The notes: generated from the letters alone by a model not told the origin. A stretch of 64,000 bases of DNA from Streptomyces sp. MST-110588 (GCF_022695595.1 NZ_CP074380.1:5710001-5774000), one strand, 5' to 3'; positions 22,609-32,043 are shown, numbered from the stretch's first letter. Program-made: numbers and translations.

Positions 22609-25600
22609 ATGGCTCCAAGCACCGTGTATCGCGCTGGGAAGACCGCACTCCTGCGCGCCGTCGCTCGGCCGGAACTTCCTGTACCCCCGTGTCCCGACCT
22701 TGACGACTCGTCCCCGCGCGGTGCGGCTGCCCGGCTCGCCTGGCTGCGCGAGGTCTGGACCGAGGAGGACCTTGCCGAGGCTCTGGAGCACGCCAGCCCT
22801 GCTCTCGCTTCGCAGGTGAGAGCCCTGTGCTCGTCCAGTTCCCCGGTCGCGCGAGACGTGCGGCGTGCCGTCGCCTCGGTAGCGCGGTACGTGCTGCGTG
22901 CCGAACACCGGGCGACGCCGTTCGGCCTGTTCGCCGGCGTCGCATCGGCCGCCATCGGGCCCAGGACGCGCGCTGTGTGGGGTTCGGAGCACACGGTTGT
23001 CGGCCGGGCGAGTGGGGAGTGGTTGACTGCTGTGGTCGAACGGCTGGAGTCATGCCCCGAGCTGATGGAACGGCTCTTGGTGGTCGTCAACAACGCCACC
23101 GCGACACGCGATGGCCGGCTCATCGTGCCGTACAAGTCCGCTTCCGAGGGAGACCGCCGGCATGCGATCGAAGTATCGGTGGCCCTGACCGGGCCGGTGC
23201 AGACAGCCCTGGAAGCAGCACGGGCGCCGGTCCCCGCGGGTGTTCTCGCGGAAAATCTTGCTGCTGAGTTCCCCGCAGCAGATTCTGCAAAGGCGCAACG
23301 GCTCGTACGAGAACTCGTTCAGCACGAGGGGCTGATCACGAACCTGTGTGCACCGAGTACGGAGACCGACGCACTGCGCTATCTGCTGAGCCAGCTCGAC
23401 GCGGTGAGTGCTGACAGCGTGGCGCCGGTCGCTGATACGGTGCGCGAACTGCATGCCGTTCAGCTCGACCTCACCAGTTGTGGTTCCCGCAGCGGCCGGG
23501 CCCGCGCCGCAGCGCGGATGCGGGCTGTGGTCCCAGACTTGAAGCGGCACCCTCTGGCACTGGATCTCTGCCTGGACGCTCAGGTTGAGTTGCCCCAAGC
23601 GATTGCGCAGGAGATCGAGCGTGCCGCCAGTGTCCTGACCCGGGTGAGCGCCCACCCGTACGGGACAGCGGCTTGGAAGGCGTACCAGCGGCGGTTCTAC
23701 GAGCGGTACGGCATCGGCACCATGGTGCCGCTCGGCGAAGTCCTCGCCGACAGCGGTACCGGCTTTCCCGACGGGTACCCGGGCACCCGGATTACTGAGG
23801 GCCGCTCTCGCCTCTCCGTACGGGACGACACCTTAGTGCGGCTTGCTCAGGCCGCTGTTCTCGACGGCCGCGACGAGGTGGCGCTCACCGACGACCTGAT
23901 CTCCGCGATGGACGTGGGGCCGGAGTGCCCGAGGGTGCCGCCGCACCTGGAGGTCGGTGTCCGGGTGCACGCGGCCAGCATCGAGGAGCTGCACCGCGGT
24001 CGCTTCCTCCTGGAGATTGCGAACGTGTCCCGTGGAGTTGGGGTCACCATCGGCCGCTTCCTCGGGGTCCTGGCTCCCGAGGACCGCGAGCGGCTGTCAC
24101 CGGAGCTGGCCGACCTGCCGACCGCTGACGCTGGCACCATTCCCGCGCAGTTGTCGTTCCCGCCTCTGCTGTCCACGAGCGCCCACGTCACGCGGGCTCC
24201 ACAAGTGCTGCCCACGGTGATCAGCATCCAGGAGTACCGCGACACCGGCAGCGACGTCCTGACGCCCGGCGACCTGGCGGTGGCGTGCGACGGGCGCCGC
24301 ATGTATCTGGCGGCACCAGAGCTGGGTCTTCGCGTCGAGGCCGTGGGGATGCACGCGCTGAACCTCACCACACACACTCCGCCGCTCGTCCGATTCCTCG
24401 CCGAGCTGTCCCGCGCCCAGTGCGCGCAGGTCACCCTCTTCAACTGGGGTGCCGCAAACGCGATGCCCTTCCTGCCCCGGCTTCACTACGGCCGCACGGT
24501 GCTCGCCCCCGCACGGTGGCGGCTGGACGCGGCCGAGCTGCCCCGCCACGACCGCCCTCAAGACCAGTGGGATTCCGCCCTTGAGGAATGGCGGACCCGA
24601 CGGCGGATGCCGCTGCGGGTCGTGCTGGCTGAGGACGACCGGCGTCTGCACCTCGAACTTGACCAGGCCGGACACCGCAACCTGCTGCGCCAGCACCTCA
24701 ACCGCGTCGGCCTGGCCGTCTTCGTGGAAGCCCCAGCCGCCGATGCGTACGGCTGGTCCAACGGCCGTGCGCATGAGGTCGTCCTGCCGCTCAAGGCGAC
24801 GCGACCGCCGGGGTGGCCCGCGCTGCCGACCCCCACACCGGCCCGCACCTTCTCCCCGGAGCAGATCCAAACGCCCGGAGCCTCGTCCCTGCTGCTGACC
24901 ACCCTGTACGGCGATCCGCGCCGTCAAGACACCCTGCTCGCGCAGCACCTCCCGGTCCTGCTTGATCGGCTTGGCGGCCCACCGTGGTGGTTCATCCGGT
25001 TCCGCGACCCGGATCAGCATGTGCGGGTGCGGATCGCCTTGCCTGACCCCGATGCCTTCGCCGCGACAGCCCGCACGGTCGGCATCTGGGCCAATGAACT
25101 GCGCACCGCCGGCTTGCTGTCGGACATGCGCTTTTCCACCTCCTATCGCGAAATGGGGCGTTGGGGTTCGGGGGCTGCCTGGGACGCGGCCGAGGAGGTG
25201 TTCCGCTCGGACTCGCGTGCCATCGTCGCCCAACTCTCACAGTCGAATCGCCCGTCCCAGCGCGCACTGGTGGCGGCCCACACGATCGCCATCGCCACGG
25301 CGTTCCTCGGCAGCGTCGAGGAGGGGATGCACTGGCTGATCGAACACATCCCGCCAGCCGCGCCCACGACGGTGCCACGCCCGCAGTTCACCGAGGCCGT
25401 ACGGCTGGCCGACCCGTCCGGCGACTGGGCAGCCCTCCGCGGCGTGCCCGGTGGGCAGGCCATCGCGGAGGCATGGGCCGACCGCGACGCGGCGCTCGCC
25501 GCCTACCGGCCGCATCTCCCTGGTCCGGACACCCGGGGCATCCGCCTGGACGACGTCCTCTCCTCGCTCCTGCACGTCCACTTCGTACGGCACATCGCGG

Positions 25601-25680
25601 TCGACTTCACCGAGGAAGAGATCTGCCTCTACCTCACCCGCGCCGCCGCCCTGGCCTGGATGTCCAGGAGGGCGCAATGA
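22609..25680 (+). CDS. Class I lanthipeptide dehydratase (full-length LanB)
   Basis: 1023 residues from ATG 22609 (GGAG six bases before). Residues 1-740 form the glutamyl-tRNA-dependent glutamylation domain, with the family mark HRATPFGLFAGVA at about 98-110. Residues about 755-1015 form the SpaB_C-type elimination domain (SSLLLTTLYGDPRRQD, PPWWFIRFRDPDQHVRVRIA, STSYREMGRWG). Both domains are complete in one chain, as in NisB-like enzymes. It turns Ser/Thr of the core peptide into dehydroalanine/dehydrobutyrine. ATGA overlap with lanC. Codon use matches the region, with no sign of decay. Confidence 0.95.
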   Translation: MAPSTVYRAGKTALLRAVARPELPVPPCPDLDDSSPRGAAARLAWLREVWTEEDLAEALEHASPALASQVRALCSSSSPVARDVRRAVASVARYVLRAEHRATPFGLFAGVASAAIGPRTRAVWGSEHTVVGRASGEWLTAVVERLESCPELMERLLVVVNNATATRDGRLIVPYKSASEGDRRHAIEVSVALTGPVQTALEAARAPVPAGVLAENLAAEFPAADSAKAQRLVRELVQHEGLITNLCAPSTETDALRYLLSQLDAVSADSVAPVADTVRELHAVQLDLTSCGSRSGRARAAARMRAVVPDLKRHPLALDLCLDAQVELPQAIAQEIERAASVLTRVSAHPYGTAAWKAYQRRFYERYGIGTMVPLGEVLADSGTGFPDGYPGTRITEGRSRLSVRDDTLVRLAQAAVLDGRDEVALTDDLISAMDVGPECPRVPPHLEVGVRVHAASIEELHRGRFLLEIANVSRGVGVTIGRFLGVLAPEDRERLSPELADLPTADAGTIPAQLSFPPLLSTSAHVTRAPQVLPTVISIQEYRDTGSDVLTPGDLAVACDGRRMYLAAPELGLRVEAVGMHALNLTTHTPPLVRFLAELSRAQCAQVTLFNWGAANAMPFLPRLHYGRTVLAPARWRLDAAELPRHDRPQDQWDSALEEWRTRRRMPLRVVLAEDDRRLHLELDQAGHRNLLRQHLNRVGLAVFVEAPAADAYGWSNGRAHEVVLPLKATRPPGWPALPTPTPARTFSPEQIQTPGASSLLLTTLYGDPRRQDTLLAQHLPVLLDRLGGPPWWFIRFRDPDQHVRVRIALPDPDAFAATARTVGIWANELRTAGLLSDMRFSTSYREMGRWGSGAAWDAAEEVFRSDSRAIVAQLSQSNRPSQRALVAAHTIAIATAFLGSVEEGMHWLIEHIPPAAPTTVPRPQFTEAVRLADPSGDWAALRGVPGGQAIAEAWADRDAALAAYRPHLPGPDTRGIRLDDVLSSLLHVHFVRHIAVDFTEEEICLYLTRAAALAWMSRRAQ

Positions 25681-26951
25681 CCCACCCCCTCGCGCTCAAG
25701 ACGGTGGATGCCGTCGCCGACCTCCTGGCCGACCCAGCTACCGCACCCACGGGACCAGGTGATGCGTCTCTGCACCGCCAGCACCTCGCGTACGGGCCGA
25801 CCGGCATTGCCCTGCTGCACATCGAGCGGGCCGCCGCCGGTCTGGGGCCGTGGCAGCGGGCCCACGACTGGCTCGCCGCAGCCGCTCGGCAGCCGTTCAC
25901 CAGTGGCCCCGACAGCCACCCCTTCTACGGCGCACCTGCCCTCGCACACGCCGTGGCCTGTGCCGCCGACCACCTGACCGGCGCCTACGAGCGAGCCCGG
26001 GACTCTCTGAACCAGCGGATGAGCGCCGACGTTCGCCGCCGCCTGGAGGCCGCGCACCGTCGCATCGACACGGGGCGCCTTCCAGAGCTGGCGGAGTTCG
26101 ACGCCATCCGGGGGCTGGTGGGCTACGGCGCCTACTTCCTGCGCCGCGATACGACCGGTGCCGACCTCCGCGCCATCCTCAGCTACTGCGTACGTCTCGC
26201 CGAGCCGGTGACCTGCGACGGCGGAGCTTGCCCGGGATGGTGGACGCCGAGCGGACCATCCGGCCGACTGGACGACCGCTTTCCGGGCGGCCACGCCAAC
26301 AACGGAATGGCGCACGGCATCGGTGGTGTGCTCGCGCTGTTGGCCCTCGCTGCCCGACGCGGTGTCACCGTTGACGGTCATCGCGAGGCCGCCTACACCA
26401 TCCTGACCTGGCTCGACCGGTGGAAGGAGAAGACTGGCCGAGGTGGGGCGTGGCCTTACTGGGTCACGCGAGACGAGCTGCGCTCCGGCCGCCCTGATCC
26501 GTCCCCGCGCCGGCGACCGTCGTGGTGCTACGGAACGGCCGGCCTGGCCCGTGCCCGGCAGCTTGCCGCCCTCGCCTTCGGCGACACCGAACGCCAGCTC
26601 GACGCGGAGAACGCGCTCGTGTCCGCTCTTACGGATCGCGGGCAGCTCAAGGCGACCACGGACAGCGGATTGTGCCACGGCTTCGCCGGTCTGGCCCACA
26701 TCGCGGCCCGGACCGCCGAGGGTGCGCACGCCTCCACTGCCGGACAGCTTCGCGCGGTGATCCCCTCGCTCCTGGCTGCGGTCTGCCCGCCGGGCACTGT
26801 TCCAAAGGACAAGGCGGAGGCGGTTGTCCAGGCCAGGGCGGCAGGGCCCGGGTTCCTGAACGGCGCCGCTGGTATGGCGCTGGCGCTTCTGGCCCCTGCC
26901 GCCGACGCCCCGCCCCGATCCGCCTGGGACACCTGCCTCGTCATCGCCTGA
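25677..26951 (+). CDS. Lanthipeptide cyclase (LanC-like)
   Basis: 424 residues. Zinc ligands of LanC enzymes are present: Cys in PSWCYGTAG at about 281-288 and Cys-His in GLCHGFAGL at about 332, with the catalytic-region histidine in NNGMAHGIGG at about 208-217. The alpha-toroid repeats (GxxG turns such as FLNGAAGMAL) are seen. It catalyses addition of cysteine thiols to dehydro residues to form (methyl)lanthionine rings. It is coupled to lanB by an ATGA overlap and followed after 22 bases by the methyltransferase gene. Confidence 0.95.
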   Translation: MTHPLALKTVDAVADLLADPATAPTGPGDASLHRQHLAYGPTGIALLHIERAAAGLGPWQRAHDWLAAAARQPFTSGPDSHPFYGAPALAHAVACAADHLTGAYERARDSLNQRMSADVRRRLEAAHRRIDTGRLPELAEFDAIRGLVGYGAYFLRRDTTGADLRAILSYCVRLAEPVTCDGGACPGWWTPSGPSGRLDDRFPGGHANNGMAHGIGGVLALLALAARRGVTVDGHREAAYTILTWLDRWKEKTGRGGAWPYWVTRDELRSGRPDPSPRRRPSWCYGTAGLARARQLAALAFGDTERQLDAENALVSALTDRGQLKATTDSGLCHGFAGLAHIAARTAEGAHASTAGQLRAVIPSLLAAVCPPGTVPKDKAEAVVQARAAGPGFLNGAAGMALALLAPAADAPPRSAWDTCLVIA

Positions 26952-26973
26952 CCCACCGACCGAAGGACTCGCC

Positions 26974-29055
26974 ATGTCCCCGGACCGCTGGTACCAGCAC
27001 AATGTCACCTTCGCCGACCGCGCCACCGGTAAGCGGGCCATAGCCGACTGCCTCGGCCCTGCCCTGCTCGAAGCCGAGAAAGACGGGCAGCTCACCGCCT
27101 GGTGGTTTATGAACAAGCAGCCTTGGCCGCTGCGATACCGCTCTGCTGCGCCGTCCCCGCTCATCGAGTCCGTGCTGAGCGATCTTGTCGACGACGGAGC
27201 GGTCCGGGCGTGGGTTCCTGGCATCTACGAGCCGGAGACCACGGCGTTCGGGGGGCCGGAGAACATGGACGCCGCCCACGAGCTGTTCCACCAGGACAGT
27301 CGCCACCTGCTCACCTACCGGCCTGGACCCGGACGACTGGGCAGACGGGAGACCGCCGTCCTTCTGATCAGCGCACTGATGCGGGCTGCCCGTCTGGACT
27401 GGTTCGAGCAGGGCGACGTGTGGGCCAAGGCCGCCGAACTCCGACCGGCGCCGCAGGAACTGGCTCCCGATCGGGCCACCGCCCTGGGCCAGGCGGTGAA
27501 GCGGTTGATGACCGTCGACAGCCGCAGCCTGTGCCGTCCGGGCGGTCCGTTTGACGGTCACGATGAGTGGGTGGCCGCCTTCGAGCGGGCCGGTGCGACA
27601 CTCGCCGACCTGGCTGCCCGGGGCGGCCTCACGCGCGGCGTGCGCGCCATCGTCACCCACCACCTGATCTTCCACGCAAACCGCGCAGGTCTCCGCTCGG
27701 ATGACCAAAGCGCCCTGTTCAACATCGCACGAAAGGCAGTCATGGGATCCAGTGACAACACCGCGTCGTCCGCCGAGGGGACGCCCGAAACCACTAGCGT
27801 CAGGGCGGTGAATACCGACACGCTCGCCAACTCCGAGGCCGACGCAGCACAGCTCCGCAACGCCCTGGTCGACAAGATCCGCGAATCCGGCTACGCCCGC
27901 ACCGCCGCGGTCGAGACCGCGCTGCGCACCGTGCCCCGCCACCTGTTCGTGCCCGACGCAACGCTCGAAGACGCGTACGCCAACACGCCGGTCAACGTAA
28001 AATACGACACCGACGGCACGTCGATCTCCTGCGCCTCCCAGCCCGGAGTCGTCGCGCTCATGCTGGATCAGTTGGACGCTCAGCCCGGCGAACGCATCCT
28101 CGAACTCGGTGCCGGCACGGGCTACAACGCGGCGCTGCTCGCTCACCTCGTCGGCGAGACGGGCCATGTCACCACCATCGACGTGGACGACGACCTTGTG
28201 GAAGGCGCCCGTGCGCACCTGGCTGCCGCCGGATTCACCAACGTCGAGGCCCTGATCCGCGACGGAGCGGTCGGTCACGCCGACGGTGCTCCGTACGACC
28301 GGATCATCGCCACCGTCGGCGCGCATGGCGTCCCGCACGCCTGGATGCAGCAGCTCGTACCCGGTGGACGCCTCGTGGTTCCCCAGCGCCTCAAGGGCAG
28401 CGTCTCCCGCTCCATCGCCTACGAACAGCGCGACGGCCGCTGGACCAGCGTCAGCAGCAAAATGAACACCTTCATGCCGCTACGGCGCGGCATCGCCGAC
28501 GACGACCGCCGCGTCATCCCTCTCAGCACGGACGGCACCGTACGGCTCCAGGCCCCTGCCGGGCAGCCCATCGACGCCCAGGCCCTGGCTGGAGTGCTGG
28601 ACCAGCCGCGTACCGAGAAGTGGACCGGCATGACGGTTCGCGCCATGGAGTCGCCCGAGTGGATGGAGCTGTTCGTCTCCTGCTCTGTGCCCAGCGGCCT
28701 GATCCGGATGCTGTTCCCCGCCGACGCCAAGGGCACGCTGCTCACGGAGGACCCCTACCCCTCCTCGACCGCGGCTGTCGACAAGGGCGCCGTCACCTAC
28801 CTCGCCCGCCGCGTGTCGGAGAAGAAGACCCCCGAGGGCGGCAAGCTGTGGGAGTTCGGCGTCATCGGCCACGGTCCCGGCGGCGACGAGCTCGCCGCGC
28901 GGGTCGTGGACGCCATTCGCACCTGGGACCGTGAGTACCGCGATCGTGAAGCCACGTTCGAGATCCAGCCCCTCGACGCCCCGGCCATCGAGCAGGTGCC
29001 CGGCCTGTTCGCCCTCGACACTCCGCTGAACCGCATCGTCGTCGACTGGCGGTGA
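26974..29055 (+). CDS. FxLD-system methyltransferase (SpaB_C-like domain plus PCMT domain)
   Basis: 693 residues. Residues 1-260 resemble the thiopeptide-type/SpaB_C domain (RWYQHNVTFADR, AWWFMNKQPWPLRYR). From about 285 a protein-L-isoaspartate O-methyltransferase-like domain follows: TALRTVPRHLFVP, then motif I ILELGAGTGYNAALLAH at about 373-389 and DRIIATVGAHGVP. The C-terminal third is family-specific. This layout is that of the methyltransferase, FxLD system family. Relatives methylate aspartate of the cyclised peptide and can lead to succinimide or isoaspartate. The precursor core has suitable Asp residues (LTDDG). Confidence 0.9.
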   Translation: MSPDRWYQHNVTFADRATGKRAIADCLGPALLEAEKDGQLTAWWFMNKQPWPLRYRSAAPSPLIESVLSDLVDDGAVRAWVPGIYEPETTAFGGPENMDAAHELFHQDSRHLLTYRPGPGRLGRRETAVLLISALMRAARLDWFEQGDVWAKAAELRPAPQELAPDRATALGQAVKRLMTVDSRSLCRPGGPFDGHDEWVAAFERAGATLADLAARGGLTRGVRAIVTHHLIFHANRAGLRSDDQSALFNIARKAVMGSSDNTASSAEGTPETTSVRAVNTDTLANSEADAAQLRNALVDKIRESGYARTAAVETALRTVPRHLFVPDATLEDAYANTPVNVKYDTDGTSISCASQPGVVALMLDQLDAQPGERILELGAGTGYNAALLAHLVGETGHVTTIDVDDDLVEGARAHLAAAGFTNVEALIRDGAVGHADGAPYDRIIATVGAHGVPHAWMQQLVPGGRLVVPQRLKGSVSRSIAYEQRDGRWTSVSSKMNTFMPLRRGIADDDRRVIPLSTDGTVRLQAPAGQPIDAQALAGVLDQPRTEKWTGMTVRAMESPEWMELFVSCSVPSGLIRMLFPADAKGTLLTEDPYPSSTAAVDKGAVTYLARRVSEKKTPEGGKLWEFGVIGHGPGGDELAARVVDAIRTWDREYRDREATFEIQPLDAPAIEQVPGLFALDTPLNRIVVDWR

Positions 29056-29151
29056 CTCAAGCTCGGCTGTGAAGAAGGTGGTGCCCATCGCACGGCCGAA
29101 CTGCACCCTCTCGCCCTCCCTCATCCGGGTACCGTCGCACCAGGGGGACAC

Positions 29152-30258
29152 ATGGACCCGCACGGCCCGATAGCAAGGCGCTTTCCGCTCGTCGCCCGAT
29201 TCCGGCCCGCCTGCTCGCCGCTGCCTGCCCGCGTGCGGTCCCTGGCCGAACTCGCCGTCAAGGCAACAAACCAAGATGATCAGGGTGTTGCCTCCGCCGT
29301 CTTCAACCAGGCCGCGCTTGTCGCCTCTGACACCGGCCTGCCTGACCTCGCCCGGTCCATGTGCCACCGGCACGCCGAGGCGTACCTCCGGGCGGGCCCG
29401 CTGCCCGCCATGAGCGCCATCCGTGGGCTGGAACCCCTGGTCAACCTGGCGCGCTTGCAGATCCGCGCCGGCCACAACGACGACGGCCGCCAACGGCTTC
29501 TGGACCTGTACGAAGCCGTCGGAACGGGCCACACCGCGGTCTTCGAGGGCATCACTGTGCCAGCGGACCTCACTTGCACAGACGAGGACCGGCGGGAGGT
29601 TCACGCCTGGCTGTGGCGTGTGGTGCTCGCGGACGGCACGCGTAGCCTCACCGCTCAGGGCCGTTGGCGCGAAGCCCTGTCCCATATCGAGCGGCACCGC
29701 GGCGTGGGCACACGGATGCTCGACGGCCGCCAGGTCGCCGTGGTCGCGGCCCTCACCGAAGGCCACACCGAACGCGCCGTGGAACTGCTCACGGGGACGG
29801 CGCCCGGCGATGCGTGGGAACAGGCCGTCACCGCGTGCCTGACCGCGCTGTGCCGCCGCGACACCGGCCAGAACCTCGGCGACGACGCAGACGAACTGGT
29901 GAGCACCTACTTCAACCAGGAGGCTCAACCAGGCCGTACCGTCTTCGACATCCGCCTCGGGCTCACAGTCTTGGACGCGGTCGGCGCCCGACATCCCGCA
30001 GCCCACCAACTCGTCGAAAACCTGTTCCTACGGACCAGGGAAACGCTCGACGGGTACGCTGCCCGCGAAGTCCTGGCGCACGCGCTGTTCACTGCCCTCG
30101 TTTCAGACAATCAGGCTCAGGAATGCCGTGACATGCTCCTGTCCTGCGGCCTGGGGACAGGAATCATCGCTGATGACTTGGCCGGCGCACTCTCAGCCGC
30201 GCTCGACGCCGCTGAAGCCGTAATCACTCGCTCCCTGAACGCCGTGACGCCGAGGTGA
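29152..30258 (+). CDS. Helical-repeat (TPR-like) protein at the end of the lanthipeptide cluster
   Basis: 368 residues, ATG 29152 after AGGGGGACAC. Almost all helix in paired repeats (VFNQAALVASDTGLPDLARS, RWREALSHIERHRGVGTRML, HTERAVELLTG), as in tetratricopeptide proteins. Proteins of this type accompany FxLD-type clusters in Streptomyces; the role, perhaps scaffolding or immunity, is unknown. It is the last gene of the insert: 51 bases later the phage connector genes resume in the same direction. Confidence 0.65.
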   Translation: MDPHGPIARRFPLVARFRPACSPLPARVRSLAELAVKATNQDDQGVASAVFNQAALVASDTGLPDLARSMCHRHAEAYLRAGPLPAMSAIRGLEPLVNLARLQIRAGHNDDGRQRLLDLYEAVGTGHTAVFEGITVPADLTCTDEDRREVHAWLWRVVLADGTRSLTAQGRWREALSHIERHRGVGTRMLDGRQVAVVAALTEGHTERAVELLTGTAPGDAWEQAVTACLTALCRRDTGQNLGDDADELVSTYFNQEAQPGRTVFDIRLGLTVLDAVGARHPAAHQLVENLFLRTRETLDGYAAREVLAHALFTALVSDNQAQECRDMLLSCGLGTGIIADDLAGALSAALDAAEAVITRSLNAVTPR

Positions 30259-30296
30259 GCCGAGCGCGCGGAATCCGGCCTGTCGTTACTCGCGGC

Positions 30297-30309
30297 TACT
30301 CTCGAACGC
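30297..30309 (+). promoter_or_regulatory. Candidate leaderless promoter restarting the late operon
   Basis: TACTCT (30297-30302) stands seven bases before ATG 30310, with no ribosome site between. It could restart transcription of the tail genes downstream of the lanthipeptide insert. The -35 is not convincing. Confidence 0.35.
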
Positions 30310-30741
30310 ATGAGCGCGCCTACTGAAGGGCTGACTCTGGGGGCCGTCAGCGCGATCGTCGAGAAGAAGATCCTCACCAACAAGATCCGCATCTACCGGC
30401 CCGGCAAGCCGGTGTTCAACCCGGACACGGGGCAGTACGAACCTGGACCGCCCGTCACCGTCTACGAGGGCCCGGGCGCGATCTTTCCAACGGGCGGGCC
30501 GTCCGTCGTCCTGCACATCGCAGGTCAGGCGTACGTAGATGACACGCCGTCTCGGTACCGTCTGCTGACGCCGCTGTCGGCGCCGGTCGCCTCGCGCGAA
30601 GACACCGTTGCCATCGTGGAAGCCGAAGACAAGTCAGCTATCGGCCGGACGTGGCGCGTGATCGACATCGGGGAGACATCAACGCTGAGCATCGTCCGTA
30701 CCACCTGGGTGGACCAGAACACCCAGACCACCGGAGCGTGA
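30310..30741 (+). CDS. Head-tail connector, DUF6093-like, copy 1
   Basis: 143 residues. A beta-rich adaptor: VYEGPGAIFPTG, then DDTPSRYRLLTPLSAPVASR and IGRTWRVIDIGETSTLSIVR. The next gene has the same three blocks in the same order, so the two are paralogs. Such proteins close the head vertex after packaging and bridge to the tail. Start is by ATG 30310 with a possible leaderless promoter. Confidence 0.75.
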   Translation: MSAPTEGLTLGAVSAIVEKKILTNKIRIYRPGKPVFNPDTGQYEPGPPVTVYEGPGAIFPTGGPSVVLHIAGQAYVDDTPSRYRLLTPLSAPVASREDTVAIVEAEDKSAIGRTWRVIDIGETSTLSIVRTTWVDQNTQTTGA

Positions 30742-30742
30742 A

Positions 30743-31168
30743 GTGACGACAGCGATCGATCCGGAGGAAGTGCGGCAGGAGCTGGAGGCCAAACTCTTGC
30801 TCGATACCGTGCGAGTCACCCGGCCCACCGGCACGCCGACGCTCGACCTCTCAACCGGCCTCCTTGGCGAGGTACCTGCCGATCTGGTCTACGAGGGGCC
30901 TGGCGCGATGCTGTCCGGACACGGGCAGGTGACCGCCGAGGGGATCATCGGCAAGCAGTGGCTCGACGACACCGTGTCCTGGTACCGGCTGCTGACACCG
31001 CTCGGGGCGCCGGTGCCTGCGCGGTACGACCGGGTAGAAGTGACGGTCGCGCATTCGGGCAGTGCCGCAACCGGCGGTCGTGTCTGGCAGGTCCTTGACC
31101 CGGCCGAGGCGTCGACCGTGGAACTGGTCCGGGTGACGCGGTTGGACGAGATCACGCCGCCGTCCTGA
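30743..31168 (+). CDS. Head-tail connector, DUF6093-like, copy 2
   Basis: 141 residues from GTG 30743, two bases after the first copy ends. Shared blocks with copy 1: VYEGPGAMLSG, DDTVSWYRLLTPLGAPVPAR and GRVWQVLDPAEASTVELVR. A tandem duplication that diverged into two ring proteins (adaptor and stopper) is the simplest reading. Confidence 0.75.
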   Translation: MTTAIDPEEVRQELEAKLLLDTVRVTRPTGTPTLDLSTGLLGEVPADLVYEGPGAMLSGHGQVTAEGIIGKQWLDDTVSWYRLLTPLGAPVPARYDRVEVTVAHSGSAATGGRVWQVLDPAEASTVELVRVTRLDEITPPS

Positions 31169-31195
31169 GGCAAGTGGAGTGTCCGCGAACCGTCC

Positions 31196-31207
31196 TACGC
31201 TCGGTAC
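31196..31207 (+). promoter_or_regulatory. Candidate leaderless promoter
   Basis: TACGCT (31196-31201) is six bases before ATG 31208, again without a ribosome site between. TGGAGT at 31175 is a weak -35. Confidence 0.3.
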
Positions 31208-31612
31208 ATGGAGATCACGGACACTCCGCCCGCCGACATTCAGCAGATCAGGGTCACGGCGGACGGCAGCAAGGCTTCGATACAGATAGCCGGAATCGAC
31301 TACTCGCGAGTCGTCTCCGGCTACACCATCCACCAACAAGCGGGGGAGGCCGCGGATTTGGTAGTCCAGTTCGCGCAGGGCAGGACGAGCCCTGACTTTG
31401 ACGGCTACGCCAGGGTCGCGGTCGGCATCCCGTACGAGCCGGGGCCGGCAGCCGCCCACTTCCTTTCAGCGATCGACCCAGGACTGCTGGAGAAGGAGGC
31501 CCTGGCAAGGCCGGACATGGGCGGCGGTCCGCACGGCTTCACCAGGGCCGTACTGGCGCAGCTCCAGGAGTGGGCGCGGGGGGAGTTCGACCAAGCCAAG
31601 GAGGCGAGCTGA
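31208..31612 (+). CDS. Hypothetical protein in the neck region
   Basis: 134 residues. N-terminal beta-rich domain (IQQIRVTADGSKASIQIAG, VVSGYTIHQQAGEAADLVVQ), then a helical part (LAQLQEWARGEFDQAKEAS). Its stop overlaps the start of the gp10-like gene (TGATG). It may be a structural or chaperone protein of the neck; not a family I can name. Confidence 0.6.
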   Translation: MEITDTPPADIQQIRVTADGSKASIQIAGIDYSRVVSGYTIHQQAGEAADLVVQFAQGRTSPDFDGYARVAVGIPYEPGPAAAHFLSAIDPGLLEKEALARPDMGGGPHGFTRAVLAQLQEWARGEFDQAKEAS

Positions 31613-32043
31613 TGGCATCTCCACGGAACCCACACCCGAACGCGCACCCGTCGGCGGGGGCGTACAGCAACGCGCCGCAGATCGCGGCTCTGTTGAATTC
31701 CCGCGCGGCAGCCGTGCTCCCTGCGGTGGCCAGTGTCGTCCAGCACTACGCCATGCTCCTGGAGACGGCCATCAAGGCCAATGCGAGCGGCCGGCCGGGA
31801 CCGAACGCGCCGACGGGTGACTACCGGCGGTCGTGGACCCACGAGCTCAACACGAGCGGCCTGAATATAGAGGCGATCGTCGGCACCAACAAGCCGCAGA
31901 GCAGGCGCCTGGAGTACGGCTTCGTCGGAGCCGACAGCCTCGGACGGATCTACAACCAGCCGCCGTTTCCCCACGTCGGCCCAGCCGTTGAGCACATCCG
32001 TCCCGCGTTCCTGGCAGCCGTCGGAGCGGCGGTGGGTGACTGA
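31612..32043 (+). CDS. Neck protein, HK97 gp10-like
   Basis: 143 residues. Small basic protein with LLETAIKANASGRPGPNAPT, a TGDYRRSW segment and RLEYGF, as in the HK97 gp10-type tail-completion proteins. Followed by a probable tail terminator, the normal order. Overlaps neighbours on both sides by TGATG. Confidence 0.7.
   Translation: MASPRNPHPNAHPSAGAYSNAPQIAALLNSRAAAVLPAVASVVQHYAMLLETAIKANASGRPGPNAPTGDYRRSWTHELNTSGLNIEAIVGTNKPQSRRLEYGFVGADSLGRIYNQPPFPHVGPAVEHIRPAFLAAVGAAVGD

Noticed and set aside
28480..30009. Antisense frame of 509 codons over the end of the lanthipeptide cluster
   Set aside because: Crosses two well-supported plus-strand genes and the gap between them; no ribosome site or motif.
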